DNA of 64,000 nt. It comes from Porphyromonadaceae bacterium UBA7048 (GTDB taxonomy: Bacteria; Bacteroidota; Bacteroidia; Bacteroidales; Muribaculaceae). This document shows, in pieces, positions 51,901-59,895 of this stretch. The notes under the pieces were generated by a model. That model did no database searches. It saw only the letters and a list, made by a program, of their open reading frames with translations, and was not told the DNA's origin. The position numbers and the translations under genes were made by a program. Within the stretch, counting starts at the first letter, position 1; each line of letters starts with the position of its first letter. The DNA lies in contig DLAL01000015.1 of the NCBI GenBank assembly GCA_002493945.1, positions 1-64,000 on the forward strand, written 5' to 3'.

Positions 51901-52071
51901 ACGTGACAGGTAGCCGTCGGTGTTCTCGCCGGGACGGTAGGCGAATCCGGCTGCACGCATAGGAGCGCGGTTGATACCGTTCACCGCCGGGTCGTGCCAT
52001 TCGGTGAAGGTCTGAGCACCGGCGAATAGGGAAGCCAAACAAATAGTGCCGGTCAGCAGTAATTTTTTCAT
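48973..52071 (-). CDS. Exported GH2 beta-galactosidase (LacZ-type)
   Basis: The protein has 1032 aa from ATG 52071, which opens a signal peptide (LLLTGTICLASLFAGAQ). The five-domain GH2 layout has sugar-binding domain ENTDGYLSRKQSQNYLSMNG, MNINAVRTCHYPDDAYWYDL, acid/base Glu in SIIFWSMGNEAGDG, nucleophile Glu in PLIQCEYAHAMGNSGGG, and a C-terminal Bgal_small_N domain with FWRAPTDNDMGANLQNKYA and the final EFTSDAPFSASALNYT. It hydrolyses terminal beta-galactosides, likely from dietary or mucin glycans in the periplasm. No SusCD pair is adjacent. Confidence 0.93.
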   Translation of the reverse strand: MKKLLLTGTICLASLFAGAQTFTEWHDPAVNGINRAPMRAAGFAYRPGENTDGYLSRKQSQNYLSMNGTWRFNWVNDASARPTEFWKKDFNDKGWGTMPVPGVWELNGYGDPQYVNIGYGWRNSFASNPPEVPVEDNHVGSYRREFKIPADWKGKEIFAHFGSVTSNIYLWVNGRFVGYSEDSKLEAEFDITPYVTPGKENLIAFQVFRWCDGSYFEDQDFFRFCGVGRDCYLYARSRNRIADIRVTPDLDGTYTDGKLNVDLTLKGSGKVNIDLLDAEGKTVATAKAAKSGRIVIDVKNPRKWSAEAPYLYKLIATMEGTDEVVPVNVGFRKIELAGNQVLVNGQPVLFKGADRHELDPDGGYVVSPERMEQDAAIMKRMNINAVRTCHYPDDAYWYDLCDRYGLYLVAEANLESHGMGYDEKTLAIRPDFKLMHLERNRRHVARNFNYPSIIFWSMGNEAGDGENFVEVYKDIKATDPSRPVQYERAGWNDHTDIFCPMYYDYEHCAKYSENPHGKPLIQCEYAHAMGNSGGGFREYWDLVRKYPAYQGGFIWDFVDQSIRWKGKDGVEIYAYGGDFNRFDASDNNFCDNGLISPDRVLNPHAYEVAYYYQNIWTRPKNLGKGVVSVYNENFFRPLDYVVMDWEVIRNGRPVASGRADLPAVEPQKTADVTLPLPATGDGAEYFLNVRYSLRNADGPLPAGTVVAYDQLALSAPVKTDMTLANETQPNTAVVEPEVIDNQANAMIVRGENFSVEFSRRSGFMNRYEVNGTQMMEQGTELTPSFWRAPTDNDMGANLQNKYAAWRNPDIRLTSLKSARTADGMIEVTAAYDIPAVKAGLTLTYLINNAGAVRVTEALKATPGADVAPLFRFGMQMRMPLSFGEIEYYGRGPVENYSDRKDSQPVGLYRQTVADQFYPYIRPQENGTKSDVRSWKQLNAGGTGLEFTSDAPFSASALNYTVESLDDGTEKHQRHSPEVEKAPFTNVLIDKVQMGLGCVDSWGSIPQKQYMLPYGDYTFTFIMKPVKHQGYTF

Positions 52072-52110
52072 GTTACGATCTAAATAGTTGGATGAATTTT
52101 TTGTCTGCTG

Positions 52111-52118
52111 CAAAGTTA
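52111..52118 (-). promoter_or_regulatory. Beta-galactosidase promoter (-7 box)
   Basis: Minus-strand TAACTTTG, about 40 nt before the ATG. No clear -33 element. Confidence 0.6.
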
Positions 52119-52180
52119 GCAATTAAATTTTAATAATAAAAGTAAATCAAAACCTTTACATAACATTTTTCAAATTATTA

Positions 52181-52206
52181 AAAAGTCACGGGATTCCGTG
52201 ACTTTT
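52181..52206. terminator. Orphan bidirectional terminator between divergent promoters
   Basis: A perfect 11-bp stem (AAAAGTCACGG 52181-52191, CCGTGACTTTT 52196-52206) with a 4-nt loop lies between the beta-galactosidase promoter (52111) and the fimbrial promoter (52305). No annotated gene ends here. Confidence 0.75.
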
Positions 52207-52281
52207 GATATCATTTTTTGAAATTGTGCTTTTCCAAAGAAAAAAAATCATCAGGAAAGCCTAAATTTGTGGCACAAGTTC

Positions 52282-52312
52282 TTGGCAGTCTCAGAAATTA
52301 TCCATAACTTTG
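52282..52312 (+). promoter_or_regulatory. Fimbrial operon promoter
   Basis: -33 TTG (52282-52284) and -7 TAACTTTG (52305-52312) are 20 bp apart. Transcription from ~52319 gives a leader of about 514 nt before the first fimbrial gene. Confidence 0.65.
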
Positions 52313-52318
52313 CAAATC

Positions 52319-52832
52319 CTAAGAAAAGAAGAAAGACTGAAGCGCACCCGTGGTGCACAAGTCCTCTCTCCTCAAATGTCTAATCTTTAATCATCGAAAC
52401 CGCGGTTTCTGACACTCCAATGAAAAAGCTCTCACTCTATACCCCGGCTCACAGAGCTGTCCCCCGTAAAAATCGGGATCGGCCTCTACCCCCCCATTTG
52501 CGATAACAGGTTCACTATCAGCAAGTTATCACCAATTCATAGTTAACCTTTTACCGGAAGGGGCTTCGCGCAAGCGCGAGGCCGCCCTCCCGGAGATTCT
52601 TCGCGCGCGGGCGCGAGAGTCTGCGCTGCAGACAAGTTCTGCGCTCCATTCCTCCAAGCCATATCAATCGTCCCGGGCAAGGGCTCTCTGACAGGCCCAC
52701 CGGATTCCCGACTAACCGTTCTCGCTACATACCCATCTGAAAGTTCGTCTCAGCCACGGCTTTACGTTCGACCGCACCGATATAGTGATTACACCAATAA
52801 CCGAACTCATATCCAAAGTGTACTAACAATCT
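52319..52832 (+). promoter_or_regulatory. Long 5' leader of the fimbrial operon
   Basis: The leader contains a GCACC/GGTGC hairpin (52344-52356) and a perfect 14-bp palindrome (52396-52409). A 28-codon ORF lies at 52420-52506 (start MKKLSLYTPAHRAV, basic and Pro-rich). Three GC-rich hairpins follow at 52562-52583, 52595-52621 and 52619-52633. The last two share bases 52619-52621 and cannot both form. No known riboswitch is recognised. Length and layout suggest post-transcriptional control of fimbriation. Confidence 0.5.
52420..52506 (+). CDS. Possible upstream ORF in the fimbrial leader
   Basis: A 28-codon frame starting MKKLSLYT and ending LPPHLR. It has a plausible Bacteroidales start (A-rich context, Lys-Lys after Met) and lies about 100 nt into the leader. 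Basic and Pro-rich with no membrane segment. It could be a regulatory upstream ORF or chance; no homologue is recognised. Confidence 0.3.
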   Translation: MKKLSLYTPAHRAVPRKNRDRPLPPHLR

Positions 52833-53417
52833 ATGAAAGTATTCCACATCATCGCCATACTGCTGCTCGCGGTCTTTGCGGCTCCATGCGCCAAAGCGCA
52901 GAACGTGGGTCTGAAGACCAACCTGCTCTACGACGCCCTGCTGTCGCCGACGGTGGGCGTGGAAGTCGGGGTCGCGCCCAAATGGACGGTCGACCTCTCG
53001 GGCACCCTCAACGCGTGGACTGTCAACGACCACCGCTGGAAGCAGTGGATGGTGCAGCCCGAAGGCCGCTACTGGTTCTGCCAGCGCTTCGCAGGCCACT
53101 TTGTGGCGGCTCACGCTCTTGGCGGACAGTTCAACTTCGGCAACATCGACGCCGACTTCAAGTTCCTCGGCACGGATTTCTCCAAGCTCAAGGACGAGCG
53201 CTATCAGGGCTGGATGGCAGGCGCGGGCGTGGCATACGGATACTCGTGGATCCTGAACCGCAACTGGAACATCGAAGCCGAACTCGGCATTGGATGGGTC
53301 TACTCGCGCTACGACGTCTACCGCTGCGCCGACTGCGGAAAGAAAATCCGCGAGAACGAGAGCCACAACTACTTCGGTCCCACCAAAGTGGCCGTCAACC
53401 TCATATATGTATTCTGA
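52833..53417 (+). CDS. DUF3575 outer-membrane protein of the fimbrial operon
   Basis: The 194-aa protein has a signal peptide (IIAILLLAVFAAPCAKAQ). A DUF3575 beta-barrel follows: VGLKTNLLYDALLSPTVGVE, WTVDLSGTLNAWTVNDHRWK, VQPEGRYWFCQRFAGHFVAA, and the terminal strands ending NLIYVF. A Cys pair (YRCADCGKKI) lies near the C-terminus. DUF3575 genes commonly precede DUF3868 and Mfa1-type genes in Bacteroidales and are thought to help fimbrial export or anchoring. The next gene follows after 25 nt. Confidence 0.85.
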   Translation: MKVFHIIAILLLAVFAAPCAKAQNVGLKTNLLYDALLSPTVGVEVGVAPKWTVDLSGTLNAWTVNDHRWKQWMVQPEGRYWFCQRFAGHFVAAHALGGQFNFGNIDADFKFLGTDFSKLKDERYQGWMAGAGVAYGYSWILNRNWNIEAELGIGWVYSRYDVYRCADCGKKIRENESHNYFGPTKVAVNLIYVF

Positions 53418-53442
53418 CATCAACCTGAATCCCACATAAGCA

Positions 53443-54987
53443 ATGAAAAAGTTCCTGTATTCTTTCGGACTGGCCTCAGCCCTCATCCTTGCTAATGCGC
53501 CTCAGGCTGACGCCGCCCGAATCCCCGAGCTCAAGGTCTACGACCTTCAGGTCGACGTAGACGAGACCCGCAACACCGTCGACATCAGCCTCGACCTCCA
53601 CGCACGAGCCTTCGAGCTCAGCCGCGACCGCGAAGTCATCTACACCCCCGTGATAATAGCCCTCGACGACTCCGACGAGCTCGAGCTTGACCCCGTCATC
53701 ATAGCAGGCCGCAACCGCTGGTACTACTACATGCGCGAAGGCGCCCTCGACCAGCCCGGGCACAACATCTACCGCGCCAACACCGACGTCCACGCCCGGT
53801 ACAGCACCACCGTGCCTTTCGAGCCCTGGATGGGACACTGCACCATCGAGATGCGCCAGCAGACAGCCAACTGCTGCGCAACCCCCGAAACAGTCCCCGG
53901 CGACAGCGACAAGGGCAACGTCCTGATGGCCTCCATCGACACCGAGCGCCCCGCCCTGGCCGCACCCTTCATCTTCGCGCCACCCGTCGACGCAGGTCCC
54001 GTCATCAAGAACATCGAAGGCTCGGCATTCATCACCTTCGTGGTGAACCGCACCGAGCTCAAGCCCGACTACATGGTCAACCGCCGCGAGCTGCAGAAGA
54101 TCATCAGCTCCATCGACTTCGTCCGCCGCGACTCCGACGCCACCATCACGCGCGTGCATATCAAAGGTTTCGCATCGCCCGAAGGCCCGTATGATAACAA
54201 CGTACGCCTCGCCAAGGGCCGTACGGAGACCCTCCGCCGCTACGTCCGCGACCTCTACAGTTTCCCCGACACCACCGTCACCCAAAGCTACGAGCCCGAG
54301 GACTGGGCCGGACTCCGCTCATACCTGACCGACTCGATGAACTTCGACATAAAGCACCGCGCCGAAATCATCGACATCGTCGACGGCCCCCTCGGATTCG
54401 ACAACAAGGACCTTGCCATCAAGACCCGCTTCCCCGAGGACTACGCCGTCATACTCAAGCAGATATACCCCTGGCTCCGTCACTCCGACTACCGCGTGAC
54501 CTACTCCATCCGCACGTATACCTCGCTCGAGGAGATACGCCGAGTATTCGCCGCCGACCCCACCAGGCTCCGGAACGTCGACTTCTACACCCTCGCGCAG
54601 AGCTACCCCGAAGGCAGCCCCGAATATATGGAAGTGTTCGCCACAGCAGTCGAAGTCTACCCCGACGACCCCATGCTGAACCTCAACGCCGCCAACATCG
54701 AGCTTGAGCGCGGCGACCTCGACGCAGCACAGTCGCACCTCCTCAAAGCCGGCAGCTCACCCATAGCCGACTACGCGCGCGGTGTTCTGGCCGCACGCCG
54801 CAAGGACTGGAAGGAAGCCGTCAGGCGATTCACCTCAGCGCGCGACGGAGGCATAGAGCAGGCTCAGCAGTGCATCGACATGGCCGAGTCCATCCGTGAC
54901 TATCACCCCGTGAGCTATCACATCACCACCACCCTCAAGGAAGCCCAGGACGAGGCGAAAGCCAAGGCCGAAGCCGGCAGCAAGTGA
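53443..54987 (+). CDS. DUF3868 protein with OmpA-like and TPR-like regions
   Basis: The 514-aa protein has a signal peptide (FGLASALILANAPQADAA). The N-terminal DUF3868 domain is at ~25-180 (VYDLQVDVDETRNTVDISLD, PVIIAGRNRWYYYMREGALD). A central OmpA-like segment at ~205-290 includes ELKPDYMVNRRELQKIISSI and VHIKGFASPEGPYDNNVRLA. The C-terminal helical repeats at ~380-490 resemble TPRs (PEYMEVFATAVEVYPDDPML, ERGDLDAAQSHLLKAGS). The OmpA-like part could anchor the fimbrial assembly site to peptidoglycan. Typical gene order upstream of Mfa1 homologues. Confidence 0.82.
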   Translation: MKKFLYSFGLASALILANAPQADAARIPELKVYDLQVDVDETRNTVDISLDLHARAFELSRDREVIYTPVIIALDDSDELELDPVIIAGRNRWYYYMREGALDQPGHNIYRANTDVHARYSTTVPFEPWMGHCTIEMRQQTANCCATPETVPGDSDKGNVLMASIDTERPALAAPFIFAPPVDAGPVIKNIEGSAFITFVVNRTELKPDYMVNRRELQKIISSIDFVRRDSDATITRVHIKGFASPEGPYDNNVRLAKGRTETLRRYVRDLYSFPDTTVTQSYEPEDWAGLRSYLTDSMNFDIKHRAEIIDIVDGPLGFDNKDLAIKTRFPEDYAVILKQIYPWLRHSDYRVTYSIRTYTSLEEIRRVFAADPTRLRNVDFYTLAQSYPEGSPEYMEVFATAVEVYPDDPMLNLNAANIELERGDLDAAQSHLLKAGSSPIADYARGVLAARRKDWKEAVRRFTSARDGGIEQAQQCIDMAESIRDYHPVSYHITTTLKEAQDEAKAKAEAGSK

Positions 54988-55091
54988 TGCGCACAGGCGC
55001 CCCCTCCCCTCCGAAATGATATTCTCTTTATAAAGGAAACAATCAATACAATCAACTCTAATAACAAATCACAAAAAAATCCAATCAAGCT

Positions 55092-56909
55092 ATGAAGAAA
55101 TTCTCATGCATGATGATGGGCGCAGCCGCTCTCGCAGCATTTACCGCTTGCTCGAGCGACGACGTAAAGCCCGTCAATCCCGATCAGGGAAATGGCGAAG
55201 GTACCACCATGTACCTCTCCATCAACATCAAGGATGCCAACTCGCGCAGCCGTGCCATTCAGACTGAAGACGATGCTCCGTTCCAGGAAGACGACCTCGT
55301 ATGGGGCAACACCGATGAGCACACTGTAACTCGCGCCGACTTCTTCTTCTTCGACGAAAAAGGTGTATTCGTAGCCAACACCAATGAGGTGTACAACTTC
55401 ACCGACGGCGACGCCGAGAACATCGAGTGGATGGGCAAGAACAAGCTCGTGCTCCGTGGTCTTGACGAAGAGAACCTTCCCAAGTACATGATCACTGTGC
55501 TCAACGCACCCGTTGACCTTGCAACCAAAGTGAGAACTGAAGCTCTGTCGATGGACGCTACCCGTCAGCTGACTCAGGATATCCTTAACGGCAATAACTT
55601 CATCATGTCGACAACCAGCTTCCTTGACGCAGCAGATCAGGAGCGTTACGACAACGTCCACTACTACGCAACCAAGCTGAAAACCTCCGACTTCACCAAG
55701 GAAATCGCTGACGCAACGACAGCCACTATGGTAGATGTATACGTAGAGCGTCTTGCAGCCAAGTTCGAGCTGACCGGTCTCAGCGCAGACTACACCTACC
55801 CCGTAAAGGTAACTGTCGGCGGTGAAGAGAACAACAACGGCGGCGTTGAACTTCAGATTGTATTCAAGGGCTTCGGCATCTCCGGTCAGGAAACCGAAAG
55901 CTACCTCTCGAAGAATCTCGACAGCTATGCTTCATCCAGCCTTTGGACTGACTGGAACATGCCCGGCCAGTTCCGCAGCCACTGGGGCAAGTCGGTAGAG
56001 TACGGCAAGGCTCTTGAATCAGCCATGCTCCAGCACACCACCTACAATGATGCAGTAGCTCAGTCGACCAATGCAGGCAAAATCACTCCTATCTACGGTT
56101 ACGAGACAACCACTGCCCTCGCAAACCTCTACAATGGCACAAACCTCGTCAACGAGCGCACACCGCACTTCATCATCGTTGCACAGCTCCAGACGACAGA
56201 CGGCACCCCCTATGAACTCGTAGAATACCGCGGTACTTACTACACCTTCGACGAGTTCTACAAGGTTTCGATGCAGCGCGCACAGGCCAACGGCTACGAG
56301 CTCTACTCCATGAAAGAAGTGCCTACCGGCGGAACCGGCAGCAACGGCGAGGCTCTTATGGACAAAGTATATACCGGTGTACCTTTCGAAGCCTATACCT
56401 TCGCAATGGCTGAAGATACGGCCGAGAAAAACGGCGCTGCCGACGTAACCGTAGTCGGACTCAATCTCACTGTTGATGGGACTGACGTTACTACTTTCTA
56501 CAAGGTTATCGGCAAAGACACGAATAACAAAAACATCTACGAGGCTCTCACCATCGAAGAAGCTGTCGCATACGCCAACACCGAACTTGCTGCACTCAGC
56601 GGCGAATTCAGCATCGACGGCTTCAAGGACGGTATGATGTTCTACAGCATCCCCGTTGAGCACCTCCTCGGTCCGAAACCTGACGGCACAAATTCCGGCA
56701 TCGTAGCCAGCGAAACCGAAGGTGTTTACGGCGTAGTCCGCAACCACTGGTATCAGCTCGCCATCAACAGCGTGAAGGGTCTCGGCAAGGGCATCTTCAA
56801 CCCCGGCAAGGACATCGTTCCCGTAACTCCCGACCCCGACCACTTCGCTCTCGGCGCTGACATCAACATCCTCTCCTGGAAGATCGTTCAGCAGAGCGTA
56901 GACCTCTAA
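55092..56909 (+). CDS. Mfa1-family major fimbrial subunit
   Basis: The 605-aa protein is a lipoprotein precursor (AAFTACSSDD). The fimbrilin fold (type V, P. gingivalis Mfa1/FimA-like) has N-terminal strands TTMYLSINIKDANSRSRAIQ and TRADFFFFDEKGVFVANTNE. The C-terminal strand is DINILSWKIVQQSVDL. In this family an arginine-specific protease removes the N-terminal strand, opening a groove for the donor strand of the next subunit; SRSRA is a candidate site. Codon use is lower in GC than its neighbours, as in strongly expressed genes. A terminator follows, probably raising its dose over downstream subunits. Confidence 0.85.
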   Translation: MKKFSCMMMGAAALAAFTACSSDDVKPVNPDQGNGEGTTMYLSINIKDANSRSRAIQTEDDAPFQEDDLVWGNTDEHTVTRADFFFFDEKGVFVANTNEVYNFTDGDAENIEWMGKNKLVLRGLDEENLPKYMITVLNAPVDLATKVRTEALSMDATRQLTQDILNGNNFIMSTTSFLDAADQERYDNVHYYATKLKTSDFTKEIADATTATMVDVYVERLAAKFELTGLSADYTYPVKVTVGGEENNNGGVELQIVFKGFGISGQETESYLSKNLDSYASSSLWTDWNMPGQFRSHWGKSVEYGKALESAMLQHTTYNDAVAQSTNAGKITPIYGYETTTALANLYNGTNLVNERTPHFIIVAQLQTTDGTPYELVEYRGTYYTFDEFYKVSMQRAQANGYELYSMKEVPTGGTGSNGEALMDKVYTGVPFEAYTFAMAEDTAEKNGAADVTVVGLNLTVDGTDVTTFYKVIGKDTNNKNIYEALTIEEAVAYANTELAALSGEFSIDGFKDGMMFYSIPVEHLLGPKPDGTNSGIVASETEGVYGVVRNHWYQLAINSVKGLGKGIFNPGKDIVPVTPDPDHFALGADINILSWKIVQQSVDL

Positions 56910-56932
56910 TCTGATAATCCTCTAAATGAACC

Positions 56933-56985
56933 GGGGAGCGCCCCGGCGTCCGTGCCACGGGCGCTCCCCCTCTTCTTCTCTCTCT
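56933..56985 (+). terminator. Intra-operon terminator after the major fimbrilin
   Basis: A perfect 11-bp stem (GGGGAGCGCCC 56933-56943, GGGCGCTCCCC 56959-56969) is followed by a long pyrimidine tract (CTCTTCTTCTCTCTC). Read-through would set the ratio of anchor and tip genes. Confidence 0.75.
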
Positions 56986-57025
56986 CACTCTCTCGCTCAT
57001 CCAACCCACGCGCAAAATAAACAGT

Positions 57026-58093
57026 ATGATACTTCAGACATTCAGGGCACTGGCCCGCCGTATTGCCGCACTCACAGTGGTAGCCGCCGTCGCAGCAGCC
57101 TCTACGGGCTGTGACGACAGTTTCCTCTTTGACTATGAAGGCGACTGCGACCCTTACTTCAAGGCGCGGTTCCGCTTCGACATGAACCTGCACTACGCCG
57201 ACGCGTTCCCTAATGAAGTAAATGCAGTGACGCTCTATCTGATCGACCCCTCGACGGGGAACATCGTATGGCAGCGCAGCGAAAGCGGTGACCGCCTCAA
57301 AGAAGACGGTTATCTGATGGACATCGACGTAGCCCCCGGCGATTATCAGGTGATGGCCTGGTGCGGCGAAGGTGTAGGACAGCACTTCACCGTCCCCGTC
57401 GACGCTACCCATCACACACACCTGACATGCACCCTCGGCCGAAACGCCGAGACCGGCGGCGCGACTGTCCGCGACGACATCAAGCGGCTCTATCACGGCG
57501 CCATCCGCAATGACGACGGCTCATACGCCACCGTCAATCTTCCCGACGAAGAAGGAGTGCACATCATAGACGTGCCCCTCGTCAAAGACACCAACGACGT
57601 GAATATCCTCCTGCAGCACCTCTCAGGCAAGACAGTCGACGCATCGGACTACACGTTCACCATAACGGACAACAACGGCTATCTCAACTGGGACAACTCT
57701 ATCCTGGATGACGAAGCGATAACATACTACGCGCACCACGTGAGCCAGGGCACTGCGGGAGTTCCCTCAGCAGCACCGGCCGTACGCGCGGACCCCATCA
57801 CCACGCTGTCGGCCTGCCTGGCGGAGCACACTGTGAGCCGTCTGGTCAAAGGTCAGAACACACGCGTGAAAGTGTACCACAAAGACAAGGCAGACCCTAT
57901 CATCGACATACCACTGATAGACTATGCCCTGATGATGAAGACCACGCACTACAGCCACATGACCGACCAGGAGTACCTCGACCGTCAGGACAAGTACGAC
58001 ATCACCTTCTTCCTCGACGAGCGCGACCACTGGATGTACGCCACCATCAACGTACTGTCATGGTCAGTCGTGGTACAGAACACGGACCTCTGA
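57026..58093 (+). CDS. FimB/Mfa2-family fimbrial anchor
   Basis: The 355-aa lipoprotein has signal AAASTGCDDSF and the Mfa2/FimB pattern RFRFDMNLHYADAFPNEVNA followed by AVTLYLIDPSTGNIVWQRSE. It has YLMDIDVAPGDYQVMAWCGE and a C-terminal NVLSWSVVVQNTDL that mirrors the end of Mfa1. Mfa2 anchors the shaft in the outer membrane and limits its length. It starts 117 nt after Mfa1, beyond a terminator. ATG 57026 is the only start that gives an intact signal peptide. Confidence 0.85.
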   Translation: MILQTFRALARRIAALTVVAAVAAASTGCDDSFLFDYEGDCDPYFKARFRFDMNLHYADAFPNEVNAVTLYLIDPSTGNIVWQRSESGDRLKEDGYLMDIDVAPGDYQVMAWCGEGVGQHFTVPVDATHHTHLTCTLGRNAETGGATVRDDIKRLYHGAIRNDDGSYATVNLPDEEGVHIIDVPLVKDTNDVNILLQHLSGKTVDASDYTFTITDNNGYLNWDNSILDDEAITYYAHHVSQGTAGVPSAAPAVRADPITTLSACLAEHTVSRLVKGQNTRVKVYHKDKADPIIDIPLIDYALMMKTTHYSHMTDQEYLDRQDKYDITFFLDERDHWMYATINVLSWSVVVQNTDL

Positions 58094-58218
58094 CGAGGAC
58101 TCCGCCACGCATCTTCTGCAATCATACCACAGCCCTTGCGGCCTTCTTACGCACCCCACCTGTTACTTAATTCCCAACCGATCACACCGATTAAGAAACG
58201 ACTGAAAGAAAAGTTCCT

Positions 58219-59895
58219 ATGCTCTTCAAAAAGATACATACACCGCACATGTCACCGCTCAAGACGCTGCAGGCCCTGATGCTTGCCGCGGTCTGCGCTG
58301 TGGCTCCGGCATCGTGCAGCGACAGCGGCGACGCTCCCGAGGGGGACGGCGGCGCAGACTCGCGCACGGAGGTCGATGCGGGCTTCGTCATCACTCTCAG
58401 CAGCGGTGGCGTCAGCGAGTCGGCGGGCAGGGCACCTTCGGAGCCCGACGGCGGCTATGATCCGGGAGCAGGCTACGAAAACTACATTGACATCGACGGC
58501 GGAGACTTCCGCTTCCTCTTCTTTGACAAGGACAACCGATACACCGGCACCTTCGACGTCACCACCATCGAGCCGCTCTCCCAGACACCGACATCGAAGC
58601 GCTACTACGTGGCCGGAAATGTGGCCAAAAACCTGATTGACGGCAAGGAGCTGAAAGTCGTGGCGCTGGCCAACTGGCGCACATACGACTACGAGACATC
58701 CCTGACGGCCGGAGTCACCACCATCGACGACGTATGCTCGCAGATATACTCTTACGACACAGTCCTCCCCGAAGGCCAGGACCTCTCGGCAGCCAACATC
58801 ATTCCGCTCTACGGCGTGACCAACCTCATGACCCTCACACCCTCGACGACCAACCGCGTGGACCTCGGACAGATCAACCTCCTGCGCGCCCTGGCCAAAA
58901 TCGAGGTGATATGCGCCGCCGACGGCCTCGAGCTGGAGTCGGTGCGCCTGCAGAACTACAATAAATCGGGCTTCAACGCTCCCCTGGGAGTGTACGCTCA
59001 GGACCAGTACGTGCACGGCGACTATGACAAGGACTACACCGGCAAGCCGTCCGTAATCCCCGGAGAATCCACTCCCAACGCCACTGCCGACTACATCACC
59101 CCCCGACCCTTCATCAAGGCCGGCACCGACCGCTGGGTGCTCTACGTGCCCGAGTTCGACAACCTCCGCGAGACTGCCTCGCGCCGGGCCAGGCTCCTTC
59201 TCCGCTTCAAGTACATGAACGCTGACGACGTGGTCGAGTTCAAGGACTACTCACACGGCGGAAATGTCTTCGACATCATGCGCAACTACTGGTATCGCTT
59301 CACCGTCCGCAAGAACGCCGTCACGGTGCAGGTGGTGCCCTACTCCGAAGTGCTCCTCAGCCCGATATTCGGACTCGGCAACAAAATGGAACTCGTGGAG
59401 ATGGAGACCGATATGGGCATCTTCTACTACGACCGCAATACCGGCAAGTTCTACGACGAGAGAATGAATGAGGTGGCCAATCCGTACTTCCAGACGACTG
59501 ACCCTCTGACAGGCTGGAGCATCCTGCGCGACCGCAACAACCTCTTCCTGTGCTACTATGACGGAACCGCAGGCGTGTACTATGCGGCCGACAAGCAGAC
59601 CAGGATACTTCCGCCGAACGAGAACGCGCTCAGCGATGACCCGGACATGCTGATGGTCATCGACGCCGAGACGCGCATATCGTACTACATCCACGACCAG
59701 GAGAACAGCTGGCTGTACGCCAACGACCGGACCACACGCATACAGAATCCCTTCGGGCGCAAGAACGCCGTGGCGAACCGCATACCTTACATCAGCATCG
59801 ACGCCACCGAGACCTACGGATGGTATGACCTGACCACACGCAAGTGGTACGATTCAGATAAAGCAGACGCCAACGAAATAGAATATCCTTTCTGA
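58219..59895 (+). CDS. Fimbrial accessory subunit (lipoprotein) with C-terminal YD-like repeats
   Basis: The 558-aa protein has a lipoprotein signal (AVAPASCSDS). The body resembles minor subunits of Mfa-type fimbriae (DGGDFRFLFFDKDNRYTGTF, KRYYVAGNVAKNLIDGKELK, LARIEVICA-like core). The C-terminal ~130 residues hold four similar units with paired aromatics: YYDRNTGKFYDERM, CYYDGTAGVYYAADKQTRIL, YYIHDQENSWLYANDRTTRI and WYDLTTRKWYDSDKADANE. Such units may form a beta-rich stalk or binding surface. An alternative start at Met-11 (58249) is possible. The stop overlaps the next ATG. Confidence 0.7.
   Translation: MLFKKIHTPHMSPLKTLQALMLAAVCAVAPASCSDSGDAPEGDGGADSRTEVDAGFVITLSSGGVSESAGRAPSEPDGGYDPGAGYENYIDIDGGDFRFLFFDKDNRYTGTFDVTTIEPLSQTPTSKRYYVAGNVAKNLIDGKELKVVALANWRTYDYETSLTAGVTTIDDVCSQIYSYDTVLPEGQDLSAANIIPLYGVTNLMTLTPSTTNRVDLGQINLLRALAKIEVICAADGLELESVRLQNYNKSGFNAPLGVYAQDQYVHGDYDKDYTGKPSVIPGESTPNATADYITPRPFIKAGTDRWVLYVPEFDNLRETASRRARLLLRFKYMNADDVVEFKDYSHGGNVFDIMRNYWYRFTVRKNAVTVQVVPYSEVLLSPIFGLGNKMELVEMETDMGIFYYDRNTGKFYDERMNEVANPYFQTTDPLTGWSILRDRNNLFLCYYDGTAGVYYAADKQTRILPPNENALSDDPDMLMVIDAETRISYYIHDQENSWLYANDRTTRIQNPFGRKNAVANRIPYISIDATETYGWYDLTTRKWYDSDKADANEIEYPF

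Noticed and set aside
52139..52832. Invertible promoter for fimbrial phase variation
   Set aside because: No inverted repeats flank the promoter at 52282-52312 and no recombinase gene is nearby; control, if any, looks leader-based.
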